43,665 bases of DNA from Verrucomicrobiota bacterium (GCA_029974925.1 JARKQH010000107.1:1-43665), one strand, 5' to 3'; shown: positions 9,746 to 21,470, counted from the first letter of the stretch. The notes: a model not told the origin generated them from the letters alone. Numbers and translations: made by a program.

Positions 9746-10921
9746 GTGGCACGCCTGGTGTTGGACCATGTCAGCAAGAGCTACGGTGCCGGGGGCGGCA
9801 ACCGCATCCGGGCGCTGGCCGGGGTGAGCCTCGAGCTGGCCAGTGGCGAGCTGCTGGCGGTGGTGGGCCCCTCCGGGGGTGGCAAAACCACCTTGTTGCG
9901 GCTCATTGCCGGCCTGGAGGAACCGGATGGCGGGGACATTTTCATCGGAGACCGGCGGATGAACGGGGTGCCGCCCAAGGAGCGGGAGGTGGCCATGGTG
10001 TTTCAAAGCCCGGCTTTGTATCCTGAAATGACGGTTTTCGAGAACCTCGCGTTGGGCCTGCGCATTCGACGCGCGCCGGCCGCCGAGACCCGCCAACGGG
10101 TCTTGGAAACCGCCGGGTGGCTGGGGCTCACGGACTGTCTCTCGCGCCGCCCCGCCTCGTTGTCCGGCGGACAACAGCAGCGGGTGGCTCTCGGCCGGGC
10201 CCTGGCGCGCCGCCCGCGTCTGATCCTCCTGGATGAACCGCTGTCGCAACTGGACGTGCCGGCGCGCGAGCAATTGCGCGGGGACCTTGTCCGCCTGCAA
10301 CGGCAACTGGGCGCCACGATGCTTTACGTCACCCATGACCAGGCCGAGGCGCTCGCCGTCGGCCAACGGATCGCGGTTCTGGAAGCCGGCACGGTGCAGC
10401 AGCTCGGCCCGCCGGAGACCATTTACCAACATCCCGCCAATCTTTTCGTCGCTCGCTTCATCGGCTCCCCGCGCATGAACCTGTTTCCCGGCCGCTTCCG
10501 CCGGTCTTCCAACGGCGTCCGGTTCGAGACGACCTCCGGGCAGCCGGAGCCGGCGCTGGCTGGCCTGCCGCTGGGGAAAACCCACCTCGCCAATCTCGAA
10601 GGCTGGATGGACCGGGAGCTCATTTTGGGGTTGCGGCCCGAGCACGTCAAAGAGCGGGACCGGCAGGCGCTGGAGGCGGGAGGCACGAAGGTTGAAGCGC
10701 GATCTTCGAACGTCGAACTTAAGCCGGAGGTGAAGGGGCGAGTCGTGCGGCTGGATCGCACCGGCCCGGACTGCTTTGGGTGGCTGGAGTCCCGCGGGCT
10801 GGTCATCGTGGCCAGGCTGCCCGGCGACTGCGCGTGGCGCGAGGGGGAGGATCGCACGGTCGAGCTGGAACTGGAGAAGGCGTGCTGGTTTGATCCGGCA
10901 ACGGGAAAGGCCATCGCATGA
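9746..10921 (+). CDS. ABC transporter ATP-binding protein (MalK/UgpC-like)
   Basis: GPSGGGKTTLLRLIAGLEEPDGGDIFIG, LSGGQQQRVALGRALARRPRLILLDEPLSQLD, YVTHDQAEA, TOBE-like C-terminus. GTG start at 9746 is more plausible than TTG 9716. No permease genes nearby. Confidence 0.92.
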   Translation: MARLVLDHVSKSYGAGGGNRIRALAGVSLELASGELLAVVGPSGGGKTTLLRLIAGLEEPDGGDIFIGDRRMNGVPPKEREVAMVFQSPALYPEMTVFENLALGLRIRRAPAAETRQRVLETAGWLGLTDCLSRRPASLSGGQQQRVALGRALARRPRLILLDEPLSQLDVPAREQLRGDLVRLQRQLGATMLYVTHDQAEALAVGQRIAVLEAGTVQQLGPPETIYQHPANLFVARFIGSPRMNLFPGRFRRSSNGVRFETTSGQPEPALAGLPLGKTHLANLEGWMDRELILGLRPEHVKERDRQALEAGGTKVEARSSNVELKPEVKGRVVRLDRTGPDCFGWLESRGLVIVARLPGDCAWREGEDRTVELELEKACWFDPATGKAIA

Positions 10922-11805
10922 GAGTTCTGATTGTCGGCTGCGGCTATGTGGGCCTGCCGCTTGGCGCTGAGCTGGCGCGCGGCGGTCACGAGGTGTTTGG
11001 GCTCCGCCGCAGCGCGGAAGCAGCCGGCGCCCTGGCCCAGGCAGGCATCCAGTGGGTGCGCGGGGACGTGACGGACCGCGCGCAGTTGGCCGCCATCGCC
11101 CCCCGGTTTGATTGGGTGGTCAACACCGTCTCGGCATCGGGGGGCGGCGCGGAGGATTACCAGCGGACCTATTTCGAGGGCACGCGAAACCTGATTGAAT
11201 GGCTGGCGGATACGGGCCTGAAGAAATTCGTTTACACCAGCAGCACGGGGGTCTATGGCCAGGACGACGGTTCACTGGTGGACGAGCACAGCCCCGCGGA
11301 ACCGGAGGCGGCCACAGGCCGCGTGCTGGCGGAGGCCGAACGCCTGTTGCTGACGGCGGCGCGCGAGCGCAACTTCCCCGCCGTGGTGTTGCGGGTGGCG
11401 GGCATCTATGGGCCGGGGCGCGGTTTTTATCTGCGTCAAATGCTCAGCGGCCAGGCCCGCATCGAAGGGGATGGCGGGCGATTCGTCAACATGATCCACC
11501 GGGATGACGTGGTGGGCGCCATCGTCGCGGCGCTGGAGCGGGGCAAACCCGGCCACGTTTACAATGTCTGCGACGACGAGCCGGCGCCGCTGGCCGAGGT
11601 CTATGACTGGCTGGCCAGGGAGTTGAGCCTGCCGCCCCCGCCGCGGGTCGCGGGAGGGACCGCCGGGCCCGGCCGGCGGGCGGCGACCAACAAACGCGTT
11701 TCGAACCGCCGCTTGCGCGAAGAGCTGGGATATCAGCTCAAATACCCCACCTATCGGGAGGGTTACCGCGCCGAGCTCCGCGCGCGTGGCGCCGCCCCTG
11801 GCTGA
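10918..11805 (+). CDS. NAD(P)-dependent epimerase/dehydratase family protein (extended SDR)
   Basis: VLIVGCGYVGLPLGAELARGGHEV, YTSSTGVYGQ, LRVAGIYGPGRG, NMIHRDDVVGAIVAALE; ATGA start/stop overlap with the upstream ABC gene. Confidence 0.88.
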   Translation: MRVLIVGCGYVGLPLGAELARGGHEVFGLRRSAEAAGALAQAGIQWVRGDVTDRAQLAAIAPRFDWVVNTVSASGGGAEDYQRTYFEGTRNLIEWLADTGLKKFVYTSSTGVYGQDDGSLVDEHSPAEPEAATGRVLAEAERLLLTAARERNFPAVVLRVAGIYGPGRGFYLRQMLSGQARIEGDGGRFVNMIHRDDVVGAIVAALERGKPGHVYNVCDDEPAPLAEVYDWLARELSLPPPPRVAGGTAGPGRRAATNKRVSNRRLREELGYQLKYPTYREGYRAELRARGAAPG

Positions 11806-11904
11806 TGGGCGCCCGGCCCCGTCCATCGCGGAGAAACCTCCGGCGACCGCTTTGGGGATTCAGGACGGCGTGCCGGCCTGCGTAATCGTTGGGCCTGAAT
11901 GAAA

Positions 11905-11933
11905 ACGCCCGCCCGGCGGGGCCGGGCGGGCGT
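11905..11933 (-). terminator. Rho-independent-like terminator of the pyrophosphatase gene (between convergent genes)
   Basis: Perfect 13-bp inverted repeat ACGCCCGCCCGGC-GGG-GCCGGGCGGGCGT; on the minus strand it is followed by TTTTC. Confidence 0.75.
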
Positions 11934-11953
11934 GGTGAAGGAGTGTCAGAGGA

Positions 11954-14428
<2,475 letters not shown>

Positions 14429-14715
14429 AAAATAGAACGCAAACTATGGCAAAACAGGCCCCGTCAACGCCAACACTTTTTTTGTAAAAAACGCGCCATT
14501 TGTTGCACCGGACCCAAGCCGAAAGAACCGGCGCCGCCAGGGAATTCCGGCTTTCGCGAGTTCAGAAGTTGTTTTCAACGAATTACTTGCGATCAATTCA
14601 GCCCTCCCCTTGCCCCGGCTTCCCGAACCGGTTACAGTTTGGCCAGAACATTCTCGAAAGCCGTTCGAGGGCGGGAAAACTCCGCCGGGCTGTCGCAGAA
14701 AAGAAAGGTCTCATT

Positions 14716-15330
14716 ATGCGCGTGAAAAGCATCCGTGGTTTCTCAGCCTGGGCAGCTCTTGCCCTGGTCCTGGTCCTGACATCGTTCGGTTACGCTGCCG
14801 ACCCCGCCGCCGCCGCGGCGCCGAAGAAAACGCCGGATGTGATTTTCGTGCCGACGCCGCAGCCTGTGGTGGAGCGGATGTTGGAGCTGGCCGAGGTCAA
14901 GAAAGGCGATGTGGTCTATGACCTGGGCTGCGGCGACGGACGCATCGTCGTCACCGCCGCCAAGAAATACGGCGTCAAGGCCGTCGGCTTCGACATTGAC
15001 CCCCAGCGGATCAAGGAATCCCTCGAAAACGTCAAAACCAACCGCCTGGAGCACCTCGTCACCATCAAGGAGGCGGACATCTTCACCCTGGATTTGAGCG
15101 GGGCGGACGTGATCACGCTCTACCTGCTTCCCGAGCTCAACGTCCGCCTGATTCCGCAGCTCGAGAAGCTCAAGCCCGGTTCCCGCATTGTTTCCTTCTC
15201 CTTTGACATGGAGGGCATCAAGCCCGACAAGGTGGTGCATGAGGACGGGGAAACCATTTACAAATGGACAACCCCGCTGAAGCGGGAAAGCGGCGCCGCC
15301 ACCCGTCCGAAGCGCGACCCGGATAATTGA
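14716..15330 (+). CDS. Class I SAM-dependent methyltransferase (FAM173/ATPSCKMT-like) with N-terminal signal peptide or membrane anchor
   Basis: MRVKSIRGFSAWAALALVLVLTSFGYAADP... then VPTPQPVVERMLELAEVKKGDVVYDLGCGDGRIVVTAAKKYGVKAVGFDIDP. ATG at 14716. Confidence 0.88.
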   Translation: MRVKSIRGFSAWAALALVLVLTSFGYAADPAAAAAPKKTPDVIFVPTPQPVVERMLELAEVKKGDVVYDLGCGDGRIVVTAAKKYGVKAVGFDIDPQRIKESLENVKTNRLEHLVTIKEADIFTLDLSGADVITLYLLPELNVRLIPQLEKLKPGSRIVSFSFDMEGIKPDKVVHEDGETIYKWTTPLKRESGAATRPKRDPDN

Positions 15331-15380
15331 GAGGGCCTATTTCCCTTGCGCGGCGACGCGCTTGGCCCATCCTTTAGGCC

Positions 15381-16400
15381 ATGCCTGAGCGGATGATTTC
15401 GGATGTACTGGCGAAGCCGGACGCGGCGTTGGAGATGACGCTGCGGCCGTCGCTGTTCTCCGAGTTTACCGGCCAGTCCAAGGTCAAGGAACGGCTCGAA
15501 ATCACCGTGGCCGCCGCTCGAAAGCGGGGCGAAGCGATTGACCACATCCTGCTGAACGGCCCGCCCGGCCGCGGCACGACCACGCTGGCCAACATCATCG
15601 CCAAGGCCATGGGGGCGAATCTCAAGAGCACCAGCGGCCCGACGATCGAAAAAGCGGGCGATCTGGCCGGCCTGCTGACGAATCTCGAGGAAGGGGATGT
15701 GCTGTTCATTGACGAAATCCACCGGCTGCAAAAGACCATCGAGGAGTATCTCTACCCGGCGATGGAGGATTTCAAACTGGACATCATCATTGACCAGGGG
15801 CCCAACGCACGCAGTGTGCGCCTGAACCTGCCGCGGTTCACCCTCATTGGCGCGACCACCCGCAGCGGCCTGCTCACCGCGCCCCTGCTCACCCGCTTCC
15901 CCATCCGCGAGCGGTTGGATTATTATCAGGCCCCCGAGCTCCAGCAGATCGTCCTGCGCTCGGCCCGCCTCCTCGGCGTCGAAATCGAGCCGAACGGCGC
16001 GATGGAAATCGCCCGGCGCAGCCGGGGCACCCCGCGCATCGCCAACAACCTCCTCCGGCGCGTGCGCGATTACGCCGAGGTCCGCCATGAGGGGCGCGTT
16101 ACCGTCGCGGTGGCGGACCAGGCGCTGGCCATGCTCGAGATTGACGAAAACGGGCTGGACGAGATGGACAAGCGGATTCTCGAGAGCATCATCGTCAAGT
16201 TCGGCGGGGGGCCGGTCGGGTTGGGGTCGCTGGCGGTGGCGGTCGGCGAGGAACCGGACACCCTCGAGGAGGTGTATGAGCCCTACCTCATCATGGAGGG
16301 GTATCTCAAGCGCACGCCGCAGGGGCGCGTGGCCACCGAACTGAGTTACCGCAAGCTCGGCGTCAAGTTCCGCCCGGGCAGCCAGCCCGCCCTCCTGTAA
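15381..16400 (+). CDS. ruvB: Holliday junction branch migration helicase RuvB, with altered Walker A (GPPGRGTTT)
   Basis: [95 protein letters not shown]. Walker A Lys position is ACG (Thr). Confidence 0.93.
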   Translation: MPERMISDVLAKPDAALEMTLRPSLFSEFTGQSKVKERLEITVAAARKRGEAIDHILLNGPPGRGTTTLANIIAKAMGANLKSTSGPTIEKAGDLAGLLTNLEEGDVLFIDEIHRLQKTIEEYLYPAMEDFKLDIIIDQGPNARSVRLNLPRFTLIGATTRSGLLTAPLLTRFPIRERLDYYQAPELQQIVLRSARLLGVEIEPNGAMEIARRSRGTPRIANNLLRRVRDYAEVRHEGRVTVAVADQALAMLEIDENGLDEMDKRILESIIVKFGGGPVGLGSLAVAVGEEPDTLEEVYEPYLIMEGYLKRTPQGRVATELSYRKLGVKFRPGSQPALL

Positions 16401-16410
16401 GAGCCCGTCC

Positions 16411-19400
16411 ATGTCGAAGTCGTCTGCACGGCCCGGCATCCGGCTCCGGGGAGTTCGCCACAACAACCTCAAGAACTTCGATCTCGACCTCCCGCTCAAC
16501 CAGTTGATCGTCATCACCGGGCTGAGCGGCTCGGGCAAAAGTTCGCTGGCCTTTGACACCCTCTTCGCCGAAGGCCAGCGCCGGTACATCGAGACCTTCT
16601 CGCCCTACGCGCGCCAGTTCCTGGACCGGATGGACAAGCCGCAGGTGGACCGGATTGAAGGCATTCCCCCCGCCATTGCCGTCGAACAACGCAACACGGT
16701 CAAAACCACCCGCTCAACGGTGGGAACCATGACGGAGATTTGCGACTATATGAAGGCGCTCTGGCCCCACGTCGCGCAACTCCATTGCCGCCAATGCGGT
16801 CAACCGGTCCGCAAAGACACCCCGCAGGACGTTTGGCGGGAGGCGTCGGCCGGCGCGGCGGACCGCTCCGTGGAGCGGCTCGTGACCTTCGAGCTGCCCT
16901 TGAGCGACAAGCTCACCCTGGCGGAGTCCCTGGCCCTGGTGGCCCGGCAGGGCTATCAGCGGCTGCTGGTGGGAGGCCGGGTGATTCGCCTCGAGGAAGC
17001 GGCCGCCCGGATGGCGGGCGAGGCCGGATCGCTCGTCGTCGTCCAGGACCGCTTGCGGCCGGCAGGAAACCGCGCCCAGTTCATCGAGGCTTGCGAGCAA
17101 GCCTATCACTTTGGCAAAGGGAGGCTGACCCTGTGGACGCTGGACGAAAACTCGCACGCCCGCGACTCCCGGCATTTCTCCAACCGCCTGCACTGCGCCC
17201 GCTGCGACCTCGAGTATCGCCCCCCCACCCCGGCGTTGTTCAGTTTCAACCACCCCGTCGGGGCCTGCCCCACGTGCCGCGGATTTGGGCGAATTATCAC
17301 CATAGATTACCACCTGGCGCTGCCAGACCGCTCGCGAACGCTGGCCGAGGGCGTCGTCAAGCCCTGGCAAACCGGCCAGGGCCTGGAATGCCAGGCGGAT
17401 TTGCTGCGCCTCTGCCGCCAGCATCAGATTCCGACGGATGTGCCGTTCCAGGACCTGCCGCCGCAGTGGCAAAAGTTTGTCATCGAAGGCGACCCCAATT
17501 ACGGCAAGGATGCGGCCCATGAGTGGCCCCACGCCTGGTACGGCGTCAAAGGCTATTTCCGCTGGCTCGAATCCCGGGCCTATAAAATGCACGTGCGCGT
17601 GTTGCTCTCCCGCTACCGCGCCTACACCGCCTGCCCCGCCTGCCAGGGCAAACGCTTCCAGCCCGACACCTTGCTCTATCGCGCGCCCCGGCCCCCGGCG
17701 CTCCGGGAAAGCCCAGGGACGAAGTCCGAGGGCCCCTCGGGTTTGACCCTCGCAGATTTTTACCACCTGCCGATTCGGGATGCCTTGCGGTTTGTCGCGG
17801 ACTTGGAGACGCGGCTTGGGCTGCGGCGCAATGACCCGCAGGCGATCCTGTTGGGCGAGGTGAAATCCCGCCTGGCGTATCTCGAAGCTGTGGGTCTGGG
17901 CTATTTGACCTTGGACCGTCCCACCCGGTCGCTTTCCGGGGGCGAAACCGAGCGGGTGAACCTGACCACCTGCCTGGGGACGCGTCTGGTCAATACCCTC
18001 TTCGTTTTGGACGAACCGAGCGTGGGGCTGCACCCGCGAGACACTCAGCGCTTGGTGCACACCCTCCAGCAACTGCGCGACGCGGGCAACACGGTCGTCG
18101 TGGTGGAGCACGAGGCCAGTGTAATCCGCGCCGCAAACCAGATTGTGGACCTGGGGCCGGGTCATGGGGCCAGCGGGGGCAAAGTGGTGTTTCAAGGCAG
18201 TTACAGCGGCATTCTGAAAGCCCCCGCATCTCTCACCGGCGCCTACCTGTCCGGACGCAAGCACATCGAGCTGCCCCCCCGCCGGCCGGTTCTCCTGTCC
18301 CCGGCCACCGGAACCGTCCCACGCAATACCATTCCGGAGGCGCTCAAATTGCGGGACGTCCCCGCCCCGGCGCCGACGCCGCAACCTTGTGAATTCCTGC
18401 GCCTGGAACACGCAACCCGGCACAACCTCAAGGATTTAACCGTGGACATCCCGCTCGGGCGGCTGGTCTGCATCACCGGCGTAAGCGGCTCGGGAAAGAC
18501 CACTTTGGTGCGCGAGGTCTTGCTGCCCTTGCTGGCGGCGCGGCTCGAGACGCAGAGGGCCGCCGCCAAAGCCTCGGAGCGGTCCGATGCCGAGGCCGTC
18601 GAGAGCGACGACGACCAGGAATTGTCAACGGAGGCGGAAGTGCCGGCAGCCCGAATCAGCGGCTGGGAAAGCCTCGGGCGGGTGGTGCTGGTGGACCAGG
18701 CAATCCTGGGCAAGACCCCGCGGTCGAACCCGGCGGTTTACATCGGCGCCTTCGAGGAAATTCGCGAGTTTTTCGCGCAGACCGAGCCGGCGCGCCAACG
18801 GGGCCTCAACGCCAGCGCGTTCAGCTTCAATTCCACCCAGGGACAGTGCGAACGCTGCCGGGGCGCCGGTTACGAAAAAATCGAAATGCAGTTCCTCAGC
18901 GATGTTTTTATCCGCTGCCCCGACTGCAATGGCCGGCGCTATCGCCAGCACATCCTCGAGGTGAAGGTCAAAGGCGCCTGGGCCCGGCCCTGGTCCATCG
19001 CCGACCTGTTGGAGGCCACCGTCGAGGAGAGCCGGCAGTTCCTCTCCGCCTTCACCGAATCCCGCCCGGCGCGGCGAGCGGTCGAAAGCCTGCGCTGGCT
19101 CGAGGAAGTCGGTTTGGGCTACCTCAAGCTGGGCCAGCCCATCAATACGCTGTCGGGCGGTGAAAGCCAGCGGCTGAAGCTGGTTCGGCACCTTGCCGAA
19201 GCGGAGCGGGACGCTGACGGCAAACTCGACACAACGGGCGCCGACAAACCGACGTTGTTCCTCTTCGACGAACCCACCACCGGCCTGCATTTCGATGACG
19301 TCCGCGTCCTCCTGGGCGTCCTTCAGCGCCTCGTCAGCTCAGGACACTCGGTCCTGGTCATTGAACATAATCTCGAGGTGATCAAGTGCGCCGACTGGGT

Positions 19401-19581
19401 GATTGACCTCGGTCCGGATGCCGGGGATGAAGGTGGGCAGGTGGTTGCCGTCGGCACACCCGAAACCGTTGCCGCCTGCGCCCACAGCCACACCGGCCAA
19501 GCGCTCCGCGAAGTGCTGCCAGCCAAAAAAACTTCTCGTTCTGCAAATCCGAACCGGACGGTGCCGCGCCGCATGCGGTAA
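16411..19581 (+). CDS. uvrA: UvrA-family excinuclease ABC subunit A (long form)
   Basis: GLSGSGKSSLAFDTLFAEGQRRYIETFSPYARQFLDRMDKPQVDRIEGIPPAIAVEQ; CXXC zinc motifs (LHCARC...GACPTCRGFGRI; CERCRGAGYEKIEMQFLSDVFIRCPDCNG); LSGGETERV and LSGGESQRLKL. Could be a paralogue rather than the canonical uvrA. Confidence 0.88.
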   Translation: MSKSSARPGIRLRGVRHNNLKNFDLDLPLNQLIVITGLSGSGKSSLAFDTLFAEGQRRYIETFSPYARQFLDRMDKPQVDRIEGIPPAIAVEQRNTVKTTRSTVGTMTEICDYMKALWPHVAQLHCRQCGQPVRKDTPQDVWREASAGAADRSVERLVTFELPLSDKLTLAESLALVARQGYQRLLVGGRVIRLEEAAARMAGEAGSLVVVQDRLRPAGNRAQFIEACEQAYHFGKGRLTLWTLDENSHARDSRHFSNRLHCARCDLEYRPPTPALFSFNHPVGACPTCRGFGRIITIDYHLALPDRSRTLAEGVVKPWQTGQGLECQADLLRLCRQHQIPTDVPFQDLPPQWQKFVIEGDPNYGKDAAHEWPHAWYGVKGYFRWLESRAYKMHVRVLLSRYRAYTACPACQGKRFQPDTLLYRAPRPPALRESPGTKSEGPSGLTLADFYHLPIRDALRFVADLETRLGLRRNDPQAILLGEVKSRLAYLEAVGLGYLTLDRPTRSLSGGETERVNLTTCLGTRLVNTLFVLDEPSVGLHPRDTQRLVHTLQQLRDAGNTVVVVEHEASVIRAANQIVDLGPGHGASGGKVVFQGSYSGILKAPASLTGAYLSGRKHIELPPRRPVLLSPATGTVPRNTIPEALKLRDVPAPAPTPQPCEFLRLEHATRHNLKDLTVDIPLGRLVCITGVSGSGKTTLVREVLLPLLAARLETQRAAAKASERSDAEAVESDDDQELSTEAEVPAARISGWESLGRVVLVDQAILGKTPRSNPAVYIGAFEEIREFFAQTEPARQRGLNASAFSFNSTQGQCERCRGAGYEKIEMQFLSDVFIRCPDCNGRRYRQHILEVKVKGAWARPWSIADLLEATVEESRQFLSAFTESRPARRAVESLRWLEEVGLGYLKLGQPINTLSGGESQRLKLVRHLAEAERDADGKLDTTGADKPTLFLFDEPTTGLHFDDVRVLLGVLQRLVSSGHSVLVIEHNLEVIKCADWVIDLGPDAGDEGGQVVAVGTPETVAACAHSHTGQALREVLPAKKTSRSANPNRTVPRRMR

Positions 19582-19632
19582 TCGCCGGTCCGCAACAGGT
19601 CTGCAATCCGGGAGCCGATTCGGGGGGAGGAA

Positions 19633-20379
19633 TCAAGCCGGGGTCTTTTTGCCCGGGCGCGAGGGCGTCTTGCGCGCCGGTTTGGCCACTTGCATCTGTT
19701 CGCGCAGGCGGGTCAAAGCGGCAAGAGCGGCCTGGCTTTCGGCGGCTTTCTTGCTCTTGCCCTGGCCCCGCGCCAGCTCGACGCCGGCATGGTGAACGGT
19801 ACACTCGAACACCCGGTCATGATCCGGTCCGGTGGCTGAAACCACGTGGTAAACCGGCACTTCGGCCGAAATCGCCTGCACCAGCTCCTGGAGTTCTCCT
19901 TTGGGGTTTTCAATGATGGGAAGGACGGTCAGCTCCCCAAATACCGTTCGAAAAACCCGCAGAATGAGCGCCCGCGCGGTTTCGAAGTCGCTGTCCAGGA
20001 AGACCGCCCCTAGCACGGCCTCGAAGCAATCGGCCAGCGCCGAGCTCCGGTCCCGCCCGCCTTGCAGCTCTTCGCCCTTGCTTAGAATCAGATGCTGCCC
20101 AAGGCCAAGCTGCCGGGCGTGGTCGGCCAAGGTGCGGCGGTTGACCAGCTTGGCGCGGGCCTTGGTGAGTGGCCCTTCATCAAAATCGGGAAACCGCTGA
20201 TAGAGTTCCTGGGTCAGGACCAACTGGAGGACCGCATCCCCGAGGAATTCAAGGCGTTGATTGGTTTGGAGCGAGGCGCCTTGCTCATGGGTAACCGAGG
20301 GGTGCGTCAGCGCCAGCTTGAGCAGGGCCGTGTCCCGGAAGGCGTATCCAAGCTTTTCCTGCAGTTGCTCGTATTCCAT
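19633..20379 (-). CDS. rnc: Ribonuclease III
   Basis: NQRLEFLGDAVLQL signature, ALADCFEAVLGAVFLDS, C-terminal dsRBD (GKSKKAAESQAALAAL). Confidence 0.95.
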   Translation of the reverse strand: MEYEQLQEKLGYAFRDTALLKLALTHPSVTHEQGASLQTNQRLEFLGDAVLQLVLTQELYQRFPDFDEGPLTKARAKLVNRRTLADHARQLGLGQHLILSKGEELQGGRDRSSALADCFEAVLGAVFLDSDFETARALILRVFRTVFGELTVLPIIENPKGELQELVQAISAEVPVYHVVSATGPDHDRVFECTVHHAGVELARGQGKSKKAAESQAALAALTRLREQMQVAKPARKTPSRPGKKTPA

Positions 20380-20401
20380 CGCTCAGAATCACCGGTTCAA
20401 A

Positions 20402-21070
20402 TCAGGCCTTGGCCGATGATGCCCCCGTCTCTGCTCCAGCCAGGTCCGTTGTGCCCCCATCAGCCGGGGAAGAGGCGGCCCCCTCCGCGGCGGGTTCCTG
20501 AGCCTGAGCCACCTCGGCGGCGGGGCCTGCTCCACCCGGGCTCTGGGGAACCGCCGGGTTCAGGCCGTGTTCGAGAAGTTCGGCCACATCGCGCTGAACC
20601 GCATCAAGCTGGTTCAGTTGCAGGACAGGGTCCACCACCGTAAACACATCCCCCGTGCGAGGGTGCTCGTAGATAAACACACGCTGCCCGTCCCGGACGA
20701 CCTGCTCCTTGACCTTTAGCAGCCGCTTGCGTTCGAGCATGACCGCCAGGATGTACATCGCGGGAGCGTAACGTGGATCATTGATTTCCACCAACTTGCG
20801 CAGGAGGGATTCGGCGTTCTCCTTGTGGATCGGCTCGACGGGGGGCGGCGGCAGCTCGTAAATCCCCTGCCAATACGAGACGAACCCCTTGCGCTCCCGC
20901 GCCCCCTCGCTGTATTGCTTGTCCCAGCAGCCCCGGCAAATGTCCAGCCGCCGGAATCCTGTCCGCTCGTCAAAAAGGAGGGTGTGGTAAACCTCCTTGT
21001 CGGCAAAGGACTTGCCACACGCTTCGCAAGCGTGGGCGCGGGATTGAATGTTCCACTCGATCATGGGCAC
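20402..21070 (-). CDS. Hypothetical protein with N-terminal CxxC...CxxC zinc-ribbon-like module
   Basis: MPMIEWNIQSRAHACEACGKSFADKEVYHTLLFDERTGFRRLDICRGCWDKQYSE; tail rich in Ala/Pro/Glu. Immediately upstream of rnc on the same strand (22-nt gap). Confidence 0.75.
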   Translation of the reverse strand: MPMIEWNIQSRAHACEACGKSFADKEVYHTLLFDERTGFRRLDICRGCWDKQYSEGARERKGFVSYWQGIYELPPPPVEPIHKENAESLLRKLVEINDPRYAPAMYILAVMLERKRLLKVKEQVVRDGQRVFIYEHPRTGDVFTVVDPVLQLNQLDAVQRDVAELLEHGLNPAVPQSPGGAGPAAEVAQAQEPAAEGAASSPADGGTTDLAGAETGASSAKA

Positions 21071-21209
21071 GGCTCAAAAACGGCTCAAACTCACCCCTAT
21101 TATTCCCATCAGACCAGCCGCTGCAACCCTCAACTGCGCATGGCCGGTCGCTCGTCGGGTCCTCCCAAACCTTGTATTCCAGTCCGGGTGCCGGAACTGT
21201 CGCTGGCTG

Positions 21210-21403
21210 ATGGCTCAGCCACCTCAAGCAGTCCTGGACCTTGTCCGGCGGTTCGAAGAAAACCGCGAAGCATACCACTCGCCAGCCTATAACGAGACAC
21301 AGCTCCGGCGGGAGTCTCTGGACCCCTGCTCAAGGCTCGGAGCCGGGATGTCGCCAATGAACAGGGCTGCGCGCCCACGCTGACGAGAACGTCCCGGCAG
21401 CAG
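21210..21403 (+). pseudogene. Decayed N-terminal relic of an Eco57I/type IIG-like restriction-modification (or PglX-like) protein
   Basis: MAQPPQAVLDLVRRFEENREAYHSPAYNETQLRRESLDPC, then a frame change gives KARSRDVANEQGCA. Matches the remembered N-terminus '..LVERFERNREAYRSPQYNEAQLRREFIDPFFKALGWDVxNxQGYAEAYKDV'. No downstream methyltransferase body. Confidence 0.6.
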
Positions 21404-21470
21404 GCCGCCCTTCTGCCGCGCCTGGAGGGTGGACTCCAGGTTGGCGCAGGAAGAACGTGCCAGACTTAAA

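Noticed and set aside
8966-10645. 559-aa minus-strand ORF
   Set aside because: Spans the complement of the yidC end, jag and the ABC ATPase; no family features.
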